From NCBI GenBank assembly GCA_015680905.1, contig CM027381.1:61322501-61386500 (forward strand): a stretch of DNA of 64,000 nucleotides. Reading direction: 5' to 3'. Origin of the DNA: Coptis chinensis (Eukaryota; Streptophyta; Magnoliopsida; Ranunculales; Ranunculaceae). The position numbers and the translations under genes are program-made. The first letter of the stretch is position 1; every line of letters begins with the position of its first letter. Under the pieces are notes generated by a model, which saw nothing but the letters and a program-made list of their open reading frames with translations, was not told the origin of the DNA and made no database searches. This document shows positions 11,032-22,766 of the stretch, in pieces.

Positions 11032-11740
11032 TTAGCAAAAATTAATTGACCTTGTTCTAGGCTTATACCTCAAGTGAGGTCTGCCAGCAGATTTTCGAAA
11101 TAACTTGTTATTGGCCATGCAATAACGACGTGCATGATATGGAATTTGTCTGGCTTTGGCACACTCTTCTGGGAGTGTACCGTGCTGGATGTACTCTATA
11201 ATGGGCTGCATCCATGTTTGACTCATCTGATCTTCAGAGAGTGGGCACAGGTCGCTGACTTCTAAGACGTGTTCAGTTTGGTAGGCAGGTCGGTCAATTA
11301 CTTCAATGAGTAACTGCCTAGGGGCGCAGTTCGGTGTTTGGGTAGCCAGGTAAGCTAAACTGTCCGCGTGACAATTTTCGTCGCGCAAAAAATGATGTAT
11401 TATGGTTTTCTTGAAAGAAGGAAGTAACTAATAAACAACTTGAAGGTATTTAGAAAGGTTACCTTCATGAGTAGTGTACTCTTTAGCAACTTGCGAACAA
11501 CCAGTTGTGAGTCACTAAAGACTTGGAGCTCTTATACACCGAGCTGTAGCGCCATTCGAAGCCCCATGATTAATGCCTCGTACTCCACCTCGTTGTTGGA
11601 GGTCGCGAAGTCGATGGAACTGATTTCTTAATCATTGCTCCATCTGGGGATACTAAGACAACTCCGATTCCACTTCTTCCGGGGTTGCTAGATCCATCCA
11701 CAAAGAGAGACCAGACAGTCTTGTCATTCTTCTTTGTGGA
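11032..11740 (-). pseudogene. Second (archaeal-type) RNase H and linker to integrase
   Basis: On the minus strand the segment begins with the motif WSLFVDGSSNPGRSGIGVVL, with its catalytic Asp. It continues in another frame with 'NNEVEYEALIMGLRMAL' (catalytic Glu) and 'FSDSQLVV' (Asp), and ends 'RDENCHADSLAYLA' (Asp). A linker with 'LPEECAKARQI' leads to integrase. A second RNase H placed between the usual RNase H and integrase is diagnostic of the Tat lineage. A frameshift near 11630 and stops near 11550 and 11400 break it. Confidence 0.8.
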
Positions 11741-13386
11741 TGGGATATCTGTTTCTGGTTCCCAATTTAGGTCATCGAGAGGGAAATTTGCTAGGAAATC
11801 TACAACGACCAGCCCTTTCTGAGAGGTGCATGGGACGAACTCGATGTGGTATTCCCCGAGTTCTTCGACCCATACTGCCATGCGAGTTGTCTTATTCTCC
11901 TTATGAAGGATTTTCTTCAGTGGGAGATCGGTGAGTACTTTGATTGGATGCGCCTGAAAGTAAGGTCTGAACTTCCTTACATAATATAACAATGTGAGTA
12001 CTGCTCTTTCAATGTAAGAGTAGTTATTTTCAGCTGGAGTTCACATCTTACTTGTAAAGTAGATCGGTTTCTCTGAGTTGTTTTCCTCTTTGAAGAGAAT
12101 CGAACTGATGGCAAAGTCTGATATTGCTAGATAAAGCCCCAGTGTTTCGCCATCTGTTGGTTTTGTCAAGATGGGAGGTGTAGTTAGGTACTCTTTAAGG
12201 GTGGAGAACGCTTGGTGGCACTGGTCGTTCCACGAGAACTGCTCACCTTTTTTAAGAAGTTGTAGGAACGGTCGGCATTTGTCGACATACGGATATGAAT
12301 TGGTTGAGTCTTTGCAACCATTCCCGATATAGCGTATTTGCTTTTGTGCGTGGATCAGGCATGTCCAAGAACGCTCTGATTTGGTCTGGGTTAGCCTCGA
12401 TCCCCCTCTGTGATACTTGGTATCCTAGAAACTTCCCAGAGGACGCTCCAAAGAGGCACTTTTTTGGATTCAGCTTCATTCGAGTTCGGTGTAACCTGGA
12501 GAACACTTACTCAAGGTAAGTGAGGTGATCACCTGCTTTCTTGCTCTTGACGACCATGTCGTTAATATAGACTTCCATGGTATCCCCTACCATGTCCTGG
12601 AACATGTCAGTGACCAGCCCATTGATAAGTCGCTCCAGCGTTCTTGAGACCGAACGAGTGGACGTTGTAGCAATAAATTCCCTATTCTGTGATGAACGAT
12701 GTCTTCTCTTGGTCTTCTTCAGGGAGTGGTATCTGGTTGTACCCACTATATGCATCCATGAAGGATAAGAGCTTGTGGCCACAAGTATAGTCTACAAGTC
12801 AGTCGATTCTTGGTAAAGGAAAGCTATCCTTAGGTGTTTCTTGGTTGACGTTGGTGAAGTCAACGCAAAGGCGAACTGTGTCATTCTTCTTTGGAACTGC
12901 TACTATGTTAGCGATCCATTCGGGGTAATCGACCTTTCAGACGAAACTGACTTGTTTGAGTTTGTCGACCTCATCGTTTATTGCTTTTTGAAATCATAGT
13001 GATAGTTTCCTAGGTCGCTGTCGAACTGGTCGAGCATTAGGGTTGACATTTAGTCTATGACATGCAATATTAGGATCTATACCCGGTACATCGATATACG
13101 ACCAAGCAAAAACATCATTATTCATGGATAAAAAGTTTACAAGATGGGCCTTGAGTGTAGGGTCAAGGTTAGCCCCTATATAGAGAAATTTAGGATCGTC
13201 TTCGGTTACTAAGTTCACTCGCTGCCTTTCTTCAGCTTGTACCGTGGCTTGTGGTGGTTGCGCGTCTTCTGGGGGACTGCGTTCTGGAGATGCTTTGTTG
13301 ATCTGAGGAATAGTGGGAGTGGCCGCAGGAACTGGAGCGACTTCTGTGGTTATGACAGCAGGGGCTGTTGTGACCTCTGTGGTCAT
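11741..13386 (-). pseudogene. Tat element reverse transcriptase and first RNase H (broken)
   Basis: The N-terminal part (13386-12994) has the gypsy RT entry 'NNDVFAWSYIDVPGIDPN' and 'ARPVRQRPRKL'. The palm lies at 12782-12507 and reads VYINDMVVKSKK, where the family has VYVDDMVVKS, so the first Asp of the YxDD box is Asn. The thumb (12506-12252) shows 'LNPKKCLFGASSGKFLGYQVS'. The first RNase H follows at about 12245-11990 ('LYLAISDFAISSILFKEE'). Several frame changes and stops separate these pieces. The enzyme normally copies the element RNA to DNA; this copy is inactive on two grounds. Confidence 0.85.
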
Positions 13387-13510
13387 GACAACAGGGGCTG
13401 GAGTGATTTCCTGAAGTTGTATTAGTTGTATAACGCATGGTGGGGCGACCTCTGGGGTTTTGACAGGGGGACCAATAACTCTTTGGAGGCGACCTCGGGG
13501 TCTTTACGAT
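13387..13510 (-). other. Linker between protease and RT of the Tat element
   Basis: A Thr/Ala/Pro-rich low-complexity stretch continues from about 13400 into 13240 (repeated 'TTxV/VTTEVAPAP'-like units in one frame). It links protease to RT and has no recognised domain. Confidence 0.4.
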
Positions 13511-14892
13511 CTAACGGACTTTCTTGTTGGCCCCCCCGTTACGTTTTGGTGCTTTGGCTCTGACCTCAGCGACTAAGTATTTAGCCATTGTGTAGCTGGT
13601 GGGCTCATTCCTTGTGTTGATAGGTGAGTCAGCGGTCTTGTTCGCTGAGAGTATATGGTTACAATGATAAGCCTCGAGTTGATTGCTTCGAAGCTCCATC
13701 ATGCCCCTAGGGCTTGGAAAACAAAGTACTTGATGCAGTGTTGACGTTATAGCTTGCATTTGATGAATCCAACGCCGTCCTAGGATGGCATTGTATGACA
13801 ACCTAATGTCCAGGATGTTGAAACACGAATTGAAACTGACTTTGTCCTCTCTAGATCCCACATAGACTGGGAGTATGATATCTCCAATTGGGTTGGCTCT
13901 GGAGCCATTGAACCCATAGAGAGAAGCGATTGGATCTATGAAGACTGACTTGGGCAAGTTCATCTCTTGGATGGTATGGTAGAACAAAATGTCACACGAA
14001 CTACCAGGGTCTATCAGAACACGTTTGACTGTCCAGTCACTGATTTTGACATGGACTACTAGTGTGTCATTGTGCGGGAGGCAAACCTTGTTGAGGTCAG
14101 CCTCCATAAAAGTGATATCACCTGAACTACGACCAGAACTGCGTGGAGCAGGTGCGGCCTGGGAAGAGAAATGGTAAACTTCTTGAAAGGCGCCTACGTG
14201 CCTTCTTTTCTCTCTAGATGATGTTACTGAATCATCTGGAAACATGATCATATGAATGGCTCTGTCATTGTCGCGATCTGACGAGTGTTGACATCGTTTA
14301 TGGCAAGAACGGTCTCTGGGACGTCCTTTGCTGCGGGAGCGAGCTTGAGCATTATGGCAATCATGGCGGGGTGGAGTTCTACTACGCACCCTGCGAGCCA
14401 TAAGTTTATGGCGCAGGTCACCGTCGGCTATGTTGGTGTACTGCTTGATATGTCCTGCTTTAATAAGATCCTGTAGGTAATGCTTTAGCCCCCAGCACGC
14501 ATTGGTCTCGTGACATTTGGCTTGGTGAAAGGCACAAAAAGGCTTGCCCGATCGATCTTCTGGCTGTCGTATAGTAGGTCGGTAATATGCGGCTTTATTG
14601 ATCTTTTCCAGGATGTAACTGAGAGATCGTGTGAGAACAGCGAACTCACGGTCATTGTTCGTTCTATTCCCCGACTTTCGTTCTTGCTGTCGGGGTCGCT
14701 TTTTTGAAGCTGGGGGGTCGTCGGATAATGTTGCGACTTCTTCTTCTTCTGGTAGGCCTTGGCGCTTCAGGCCTTCCTGTAACTTAATGTATTTGTCTAC
14801 TCGAGCGTATAACCCAGATAACGTCTCGGGGCGTTCCTTCATCAGCGATCTGGCGAGTGCCGTGTTGCGCACACGGCAAACGTTGGATAATG
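13511..14892 (-). pseudogene. Tat element gag C-terminus and aspartic protease
   Basis: A 460-codon open stretch. Its N-terminal part is the gag capsid end (SNVCRVRNTALARSLMKERP, 'LYARVDKYIKLQEGLK'), followed by a basic region and 'CAFHQAKCHETNACW', then an Arg/Ser-rich stretch. The protease is near the C-terminus: 'VLIDPGSSCDILF' holds the catalytic Asp in a D-P-G-S variant usual for this lineage, and 'YNAILGRRWIHQM' is the second conserved block. The frame is cut on its N-terminal side at 14892, where the Athila-like element is inserted; the missing N-terminal half is at 29698-30375. Confidence 0.85.
14888..14892. other. Target-site duplication, left copy (TAATG)
   Basis: TAATG immediately precedes the TGATAAGAGCCC terminus of the Athila-like element and recurs at 29693-29697. 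Read on the minus strand it falls inside gag codons; joining across it restores a continuous reading frame of the Tat gag. Confidence 0.95.
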
Positions 14893-16351
14893 TGATAAGA
14901 GCCCAAAACTGTAGTTTTAACAATAATACTTTTAGACCAATTATGCGAGTAATAAATAAGAGTTAATGCTGATTACGTGCTTTTATGTATTTCAAGCATT
15001 GGAGTCAATTATGTGCAGAAATGTGTCACTTTTGTGAGATAAAGGAGCAAGGGTTAGTTGCTAAGAAGTTCTGTGTTTAAAGGCCAAGATTCAAGGAGAA
15101 AAAGCCTTTTTAAAGCCCGGTCAAAGCTGAAAAGTCAAAGTCAACACGGGTAGAAACAACACATAAAAGCCAGCAGAACTTCCGAAGACCATATCTCTGG
15201 ACTCAGACCTTGGAATTTGGCTTACCTTTTGTCAAAACGACCGTCTTGGAAAGAGCTTTCCAATGGTCCAAACCTTGACCAAATCAAAGGAGCAGAAGTG
15301 GACAAAAAGTCGGTTGAAGTCAAATCTAAGTGGAAAGACCTCTGTGGACTGAAGAAATTGGGTTTTGGACTCGATTTTCCGACCCAAAACATGGCTCCAA
15401 GCCCATGCACGAAATTGGGGATCTCTTTCTCTTCTTGAAAGGAGGAAAGGAGGGGACTAATTAGCTAGACCTAGATTAGAAAATAAATTAGCTTAGACTC
15501 CATTAATTAGTTTTATTACCTTGTTTTTAATTTAGTTATTGAATCATTGATAATTCTTCATTAGATTAATAAAAGTAGTAAGTTATTCATAAATTTAGTT
15601 TTGGTTTATTAAATTACTTAGATCTAAATTCAGTTATTAGTTGTTAATCATTTCTTAATTCTTAATTTAGTTTTGAATTCTTGATTAGATCAATATAGTA
15701 AATTTATAATCTTTATATCATGTCTTGCTTAAATTCATATAGAAATGATAGTTTAATGACTTAAGGCTAAAACCTCCATTAGAGGGGTTTGAGGAAGTCT
15801 TGATGAAAACTTGATTTTGTTAGCTTAGAAATCGTTGTGATAATCTATTTAATTCTATAAAGTAATTAGTTCACCATGAGAATGGGTTTGATTGCTTCAC
15901 ATGCTAGTTATTATTTGTTAGAGATTGCCATCAATAATTAGGGATTATAAATACCAGTTTGTTATGCGAAATCATTGAAATTTGGATTACGGCATTTCTT
16001 TGTTAGTTGATTAAGTCGATTCAAGGTGGAATCGAATTCCCCTAATTCATTCTCTATTGTCAAGTTTGTATTTGAATTCCGTCATTTCGTTATTCACATA
16101 TTGATTAGTAGTTTCCCATTATAGTATATTTCTGTCGTTACTCTCATTAACCTTGATAAATTGATAATCGTAGTTAACTTAGACTTCTAAAGATCTAGGA
16201 GTGGAACGAATCTTTCTATTCCAACTATATTGCAATAGCATCGAGAGTAGAAAACTTTGATGATATATAAGTCTGAAAATAGTTTTAGTTTTACTTGCTT
16301 TTGAGTCTCGTTACTTATGCGTAGGTAAAACTATCGTTTTCCCTTTTATCA
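14893..16351 (+). repeat. 5' LTR of Athila-like element no. 1
   Basis: Starts TGATAAGAGCCCAAAACTG and ends TTTTCCCTTTTATCA, the same termini as the 3' copy. It is 1459 bp against 1462 bp for the partner. The first few hundred bases differ from the partner much more than the rest. No coding content; the frames at 15217-15438 and its mirror are part of the repeat. Confidence 0.95.
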
Positions 16352-16352
16352 A

Positions 16353-16370
16353 ATGGCGCCGCTACCATCT
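16353..16370 (+). other. Primer-binding site of Athila-like element no. 1
   Basis: TGGCGCCGCTACC lies one base after the LTR. It resembles the complement of the 3' end of plant tRNA-Asp (TGGCGCCGTTGCC) with two mismatches, the primer usually assigned to Athila elements. The mismatches fit an old copy. Confidence 0.7.
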
Positions 16371-16502
16371 TAGTTCCCTTTAGAATTGTTTTCATTAGTA
16401 TTGTTAGTCTTCCCAAAGTCCCATTAAACCCACCCACCCTTGTTTGTTTCTAACAGTGATTCTTTGGTTCAGAAACTAAAAAAAAATTCAAAGAACAAGC
16501 CT

Positions 16503-16700
16503 GAGCGCGACCCACGCCCATACAAGGCTAACTTTGAGCGCCACCTACGCTGAAGCTCCTGGAACTCGAGTTGGACTTGAGCGCGACCCGCGCCCATACA
16601 AGGTTAACTTTGAGCGCCACCTGCGCTGAAGCGCCTGGAACTCGAGTTGGACTTGAGCGCGACCCGCACCCTACCTAGGCTATTTCTAAGAGCGACCCGC
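16503..16700. repeat. 76-bp tandem repeat with GAGCGCGACCC motif in the leader
   Basis: GAGCGCGACCC starts at 16503, 16579 and 16655, a 76-bp period, with a partial unit near 16691. The units are far more GC-rich than the surroundings and also contain TTTGAGCGCCACCTGCGCTG. Related pieces reappear at 25311-25436 in the 3' part of the same element. Confidence 0.8.
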
Positions 16701-16947
16701 GCCCTCTTCTAGAAAAGCCCGATTTTCACTGGTTAGTTCAAACTTCCATTACTTCAAGTTATTTAGTGTTTCTAACATGTTACACATACTGAGCTCGTGT
16801 ATACAAGACGCTATTCATAAGCGAAGCAAGGAGGCATTCAGGTACTTCTTTCTTCCACTCCTCGCATCTCCTATTAGAGGTTTATACTAGCATATCAGGA
16901 TTGTTTTGACGTTTGTCATGTTTAGTTAAGATTGGTCTTAGCCTTGC

Positions 16948-18193
16948 ATGAGATTGAGGTCAGGTAGAAGAAAAACGCCTAACGTAATCAAACGTCAACG
17001 TCAACAAACACACCTTTCTAGTTTGCTACTCACTACACCTCTAGCTAGTATACCACACACTACACCTGATATAATGGCTGAAGAAAGAGAGTCTCCTCTC
17101 TCTGACTTTTACAAAGCCTTAAACGATAGCCCAAAATCTTGCATCGTTCTTGCAAACCCAGTGGGGGATTTCCGAATCCCCCCAAATATATTTAATTTGT
17201 TACCCATTTTTCATATGTTAGACCATGAAAAACCTCATCAGCACATACGTAGGATTGAACAAGTTCTTACCACATTCCACCATCCTACGATTGGTGCTGA
17301 ACAAATTAAACTGAGGGTATTTCCTTTCACCTTAGCCGATAAGGCGGCGTCTTGGTTAACTGCCCAAGTGCCTAATTTTGTGGACTCATGGGCCATACTT
17401 GTTCAACTATTTATGGAACATTTTTACCCACCACTGAAGACAGATGAAATGCTTTCCAAGATTTATTTCTTTTGACAGAATCCTCATGAATCATTTTCAG
17501 AGGCTTGGAATCGTTTCACCGATCTTCTTATAGAGTGTCCACACCATAACCTCGCGAAATACGCGTTAGTTCGTGCCTTTTTCAAAGGACTTTTACACCA
17601 CCATAAAGAAATCCTTGACATAATGAATGGGGGTAGTTTCCTCAGTAAAGGAGCCTCATAGGCTTATAAATTTTTAGAAGATCAAACAAAGTGTAAAAAT
17701 AACTAGGGGGGTAGTGATGATATCTCCCGCTCCACTAGTTCTTCTACAACAGTTAAGGCCGCCGGTATGTTTGAGATTAAACCCGATCATGAACTAAAAA
17801 CTTTGATCGAATCTCTCACTAAAAAGGTAGAGGCTATTTCTGTTCAACAAAAGCATATTCCCGTCATGAATGTCAACTCCAATCCATGTAATTTCTGTTT
17901 GAGTCCTGAGCATCCCGACTCGTATTGTTTGCTCAATTAATAGTTATCCTATTCCTAATGCCCCTTGGAGACAACATCCTAACTTCAGTTGGAGAAATAA
18001 TCAACAAGTAACACCTCCAGGGTTTAATAATTAAAATGTTAGGCCAGCAAACAATTACAACCAAGCTCCACCACGACAAGGACAAGGTCAGGGTAATTAT
18101 AATGATTATAACAATAATAATTATAATGCTAATAGAGGTTTCGTTCCGGTTAATCATAACTATCACAATCCATCCGTTAATAATCAACGTGAA
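16948..18193 (+). pseudogene. Athila-like element no. 1 gag (broken)
   Basis: The frame opens with a basic 'MRLRSGRRK' and the capsid motif 'FRIPPNIFNLLP', typical of Athila gag. It reaches 'LADKAASWL' and 'FMEHFYPP' before a TGA at 17473-17475. The same frame continues through the capsid ('FSEAWNRFTDLLIECPHH') with stops near 17659 and 17704, and ends with a zinc knuckle of the form C-x2-C-x4-H-x4-C (CNFCLSPEHPDSYC) at about 17890. The gag proteins would package the RNA in cytoplasmic particles; here the chain is interrupted several times. Confidence 0.85.
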
Positions 18194-19480
18194 ATGGTTC
18201 CTATCACACAACCTGTAACAAACACTCCTCTACAACCAGATCGTTTTGACGCCTTTATGCAAACCCAACAACAGATTTTACAAGCCATCCAACTTTCCTT
18301 ACAGCAGTTAGCACAAAAGAAAATACAACCAAAAGGTGTGTTTCCAGGTCAAACGATACCTAATCCTAAAACAACAAACACAGCCTTTGAGGTAAACGGT
18401 AATACTAGTAAGGACAATGAAAATGTAGGTGAGCTAAATGCCATCACCACTCTCTGTTATGGTAGAGTGGTTGATAACACCGTAACTATGCCTATAGTTA
18501 CCCCACCAGTAGACTCTACACCGAATATTGAACTAGATACCGAAATAGAAACTGAAGATCTTACCCCTATAGAGGTACCAGTTAAACTACAACCTAATAA
18601 ACAAAAAGCCATGGTTAGACATCCTGTTGATCCATACGCGAAATATAGAGAGAAACCACCATTTCCCCAGAGATTAGCAATGTTAAATAAGGATACAAAC
18701 TTTGACGAAATTAGGGAAGTTTTCAAAAATCTAACGATAAACCTACCCTTTCTTGAAGCAATTAAAAAGTTACCTCACCATGCTAAGTTTCTTAAAGAGT
18801 TATGCACTACTAAGCGTAAGACAAATATTCATAAAGATGCCTTTTTAACTGAACAGTTCCCAACTTTAACCGAACATAATGGAATTGTTAAGTATAAGGA
18901 CCCTAGTCGTCCTACTGTACAATGCACCTTAGGAGATTCCCACACGACGACCACTTTATTAGACCTGGGGGCAAGTGTTAACTTACTCTCATATTATCTA
19001 TACAAACAAATAGGTCTACAGGAGATGCAACCTACAAAAATGACGTTGCAATTAGTGGATCGGTCTATTAAGTATCCTAAGGCTGTGGTTGAAAATGTGC
19101 TTGTTAAAGTTCAGGATTTCTACTATCCTGTGAATTTTGTTATCCTCAATACAGAAGTCACTAACGACTCTGTTCAGATCATTTTAAGGCGTCCTTTCTT
19201 GGCTACTGCCAACACGCTCATAAACTGCCGCGATGGTTCGATGTCCTTCTCCTTTGGTAATCTTTCTGTTGAGGTAAATGTTTTTAAAGTGACAAAACAG
19301 TTCCTAGATACGATTTCTGATGGAGAGGTTAGCATGATCGAGAGCTTAGCTCAAGATTATTTTAATAACATGTTTCCAAAAAACCAAATGCATAAATTCC
19401 TTTCTTTCAAAAGTTCAGATTTTGAGGATGACTCTTACTTAGAGGAAGTCAATGCCTCTTCGAGTCTACTCCTATTGTAG
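18194..19480 (+). pseudogene. Athila-like element no. 1 aspartic protease region
   Basis: A 428-codon open segment. The first third is Gln/Asn-rich with 'QQQILQAIQLSLQQLAQKK', then a linker ('YAKYREKPPFPQRLA', a conserved block before the protease). The protease shows 'TLLDLGASVNLLSYYLYKQI' (catalytic Asp in D-L-G-A-S) and 'IILRRPFLATANTLI'. In the related elements I know, that second block reads I-L-G-R-P-F-L, so Gly is Arg here. Frame is lost near 19455, after which the expected linker continues in another frame. Confidence 0.85.
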
Positions 19481-20751
19481 ACCCTTCTGTTGCTCCATCT
19501 ACTGAGTTTGAAGACCTGCTGCCTAAGCAAGTTTTCACTACTCAAGATGAGGACCCTCCAGAAGCATTTATCGACATTCCTTCCACCCTGGCGCTTAAAC
19601 CTCTTCCTTCTGAGTTAAAGTATATTCAACTTGATCCGGATGATAGTCATCCGGTAATTATATCTTCTCTGTTATCTAAGGATGAAGAGGCACGTTTGTT
19701 TAGGGTGATTAAGGAACATCGTTCTGCGATTGGTTGGTCCCTAGCCGACATTAAGAGAATTGACCCTAATGTTTGCACTCATTGTATCCATTTGGAGGAT
19801 AACGCAAAGACTTCTCGCGAACCTCAGCGTCTCTTAAACCCTGCCATGAAAGAGGTGGTCAGGGAAGAAGTCTTACGGTTACTCGATGCGGGTATCATAT
19901 ACCCAATCTCTGATAGCGAATGGGTAAGTCCTATTCATGTAGTTTCGAAGAAATCAGGGATTACCATGGTACGTAATGCCAAGGGTGAATATGTTTCCAC
20001 ACATGGTCCTATGAAATGGACGATCTATATTGATTACAGACGTTTAAATGCCATGACACGAAAGGATCATTTTCCTTTACCATTTATAGATCAGATGCTC
20101 GAACGTCTAGCTGGTCATGTTTTTTATTATTTTTTGGATGGCTACTCTGGCTATTTTCAGATTATTATTGATATTGATGACCAAGAAAAGACTACCTTCA
20201 CATGTCCATTTGGAACATATGCCTATAAACGAATGCCTTTTGGCCTTTGTAACGCTCTTGGTACCTTCCAGCGGTGTATGCTTCATATATTTAGTGACAT
20301 GGTAGAACGCTTCATGGATGAATTTTCTATCTATGGAGACTCTTTCACTGACTGCCTGTCTAACCTGTCTAAGGTTTTGACACGGTGTGAGGAGAAGAGT
20401 CTGGTTTTAAATTAGAAAAAATGTCATGTTATGGTGAAAAAGGGAATTGTCCTAGGTCACATTGTATCTAGTGATGGCATCAAAGTAGATAAGGCCAAAC
20501 TTGATAAGATAGCATCTCTACCTATACCACGGACTATCTGTGATATTAGATCATTTCTAGGCCATGCAAGTTTTTATAGGCGTTTTATCAAAGATTTTTC
20601 AAAAATAGCTAGTACTTTAACTAATTTGCTTTTAAAGGATGTCATCTTTGATTTTAATTTTAACTGTAAATAGGCTTTTGAAACCTTAAAAGTTGTCTTA
20701 ACATCTGTACCCATTATATAGCCTCCCAATTGGTCTAAACCTTTCAAACTC
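19481..20751 (+). pseudogene. Athila-like element no. 1 reverse transcriptase (broken)
   Basis: The open stretch to 20415 holds the RT fingers and palm: 'RKDHFPLPFIDQMLERLAG', then 'FLDGYSGYFQI' with the first catalytic Asp and 'TFTCPFGTYAYKRMPFGLCNA'. The box normally read as F-x-D-D-F is FMDEF here, so the last Asp is Glu. A TAG at 20413-20415 replaces what is a Trp codon in relatives, and the thumb continues at 20431-20673 ('VLGHIVSSDGIKVDKAK', 'IRSFLGHASFYRRFIKDFS') to another TAG. The fusion would have copied RNA into DNA; this copy cannot. Confidence 0.9.
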
Positions 20752-21105
20752 ATGTGTGATGCTAGTGATTATGTCGTTGGTGTTGTGTTAGGTCAGAAAC
20801 TAGATAATAAGTCCACTATTATTTATTATGCTAGTAAAATTCTACACGATGTTCAAAGGAATTATACAACTACTAAAAAAGAATTCTTAGCTATCGTGTA
20901 TGCTTTAGATAAGTTTCATCCTTATTTGGTTGGTTCTAAGAATTTAGTTTACATGGACCATGCAGCCCTTAGGTACCTTCCCGCAAAGAAGGATGCGAAG
21001 CAGAGATTAATCCGATGGATTCTTCTCCTACAAGAGTTCACATTAGAAATAAAGGACAAAAGAGGGGTCAAAAATATAGTTGCCGACCACTTATCTATAG
21101 ACTAA
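20752..21105 (+). pseudogene. Athila-like element no. 1 RNase H
   Basis: The segment starts '[15 protein letters not shown]' with the first catalytic Asp, followed by '[18 protein letters not shown]' with the Glu and '[11 protein letters not shown]' where the family has 'TDH'. It ends 'NIVADHLS', whose Asp is the last catalytic residue. It degrades the RNA of RNA-DNA hybrids. Frame is lost at its end, where integrase continues in an overlapping frame from 21015. Confidence 0.88.
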
Positions 21106-22466
21106 CAAATGACGATGAAAGTGATTATGAGTCCATACTGGACTCTTTTCTTGATGAACATCTGTATACTATTTTTTCTACACCATGGTATGCTGACATT
21201 GTGAATTATTTAGCGTCTGATATTCTTCCTAATGATTGGTCAAGAAATGAATGTAAAAAGTTCTTGGCCAGAGTTAAGCTATACTACTGGGATGAGCCCT
21301 ACCTTTTTAAGTATTGTGCGGATCAGATTATTCGTCGTTGTATTCCCCAGTGGGAATATAATGAGGTTCTATCATTCTTCCATGATAAAGAGTGTAGTGG
21401 CCATTTTAGTGGTATGAAAACAGCTGTTAAAATTCTTCAATGTGGGTTTTATTGGCCTACCCTTTTTAAAGATGCCCAAGTGCATTGCAAGACGTGTGTT
21501 CGTTGCCAACAACTTGGGCGAATTACGAAGCGTAATATGATGCCATTAAATCCAATCATTGTGGTAGAAATTTTTGACGTATGGGGCATTAATTTCATGG
21601 GTCCTTTTCCTATTTTCCATGGTTTCATTTATATTCTAGTTGTCGTGGACTACGTGTCTAAATAGATAGAGGCCATGGCTTGCCGTAGCAATGACCATAA
21701 GACAATTGTGTTTTTTTGTTAAGGAATATATTTTCTATCGATTTGGCATTCCTAAAGCCATCATTAGTGATGGTGGAACACATTTTTGCAACCGAGTTGT
21801 TGCATCTCTAGTGAAAAAGTATGGAGTTAGACATAAAGTAGCAACTCCATATCATCCACAAACTAGCGGACAAGTAGAAGTTTCTAGTAGGGAAATCAAA
21901 AAAATCTTAGAAACAACTGTAAATCCTGATAGGAAAGATTAGTCTAAGCGTCTAACTGATGCCTTATGGGCGTATATGACTGCTTTTAAAAGTCCTATAG
22001 GTATGTCTCCCTTTAGACTTGTATTTGGGAAACCTTGTCATTTGCTTGTTGAATTAGAGCACCGTACTATGTGGGCTATAAAAAGCCTTAACTTCAATTT
22101 TGATGAGGCGAGTGTCAAACGCAAAATGAGCTTGAAGAAATCCGTAGCGATTCTTATGATCTCGCGAAGGATTATAAAGCTAACATGAAACGTGTTCATG
22201 ATAAGCAAATCTTGCGCAAAGAGTTTGTGGTAGGTCAAAAGGTCTTGCTTTACAACTCCCATCTACATATTTTTCCAAGGAAATTAAAAATCCGTTGATC
22301 TGGTCCTTTTCTGGTTACTGAAGTCCCCTTACGAGGCAATCACCTTGGTAAATCCTAAGGACAATAGTACCTTTCAAGTCAATGGCGAATGGTTAAAACA
22401 TTTTCATGAGCTAATGTCCCCTGATGTGGAGGAAGTCCTTTTACAGGACCCTATCTATGAGGACTG
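21106..22466 (+). pseudogene. Athila-like element no. 1 integrase (broken)
   Basis: The N-terminal zinc domain shows H-x-H as 'FHDKECSGHFSG' and C-x2-C as 'CKTCVRCQQLG'. The core follows with WGINFMGPFP, where relatives have WGIDFMGPFP, so the first catalytic Asp is Asn. The second Asp is present in '[12 protein letters not shown]' and the Glu in '[16 protein letters not shown]'. TAG codons at 21663-21665 and 21940-21942 cut the chain. The C-terminal part runs on to about 22466 ('GVRLFLGKP'-like blocks are degraded), ending just before the region typical after pol in Athila. Confidence 0.88.
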
Positions 22467-22479
22467 ACCTTTATTGCTT

Positions 22480-22713
22480 GGTGTACTTCCTTTCACGTCC
22501 ATATATTGGTAAGTGCACCATTTAGGTAACCAGGCCCTCCCTATGGAGTGTGTGGCTGTAAGTACCGGATCCTAAGACCACGTTTAATGAATTCATATTT
22601 TCCATTCTTGCATTTTTTTCTCGGTTTTTGAGTCATGTTCCTCTATGGTGTGAATTATGTCCTTATTGCTTTTTGTTTTTCCTTATATGAATCCGTAGTT
22701 AAAAAAAAAAAAA

Positions 22714-22766
<53 letters not shown>

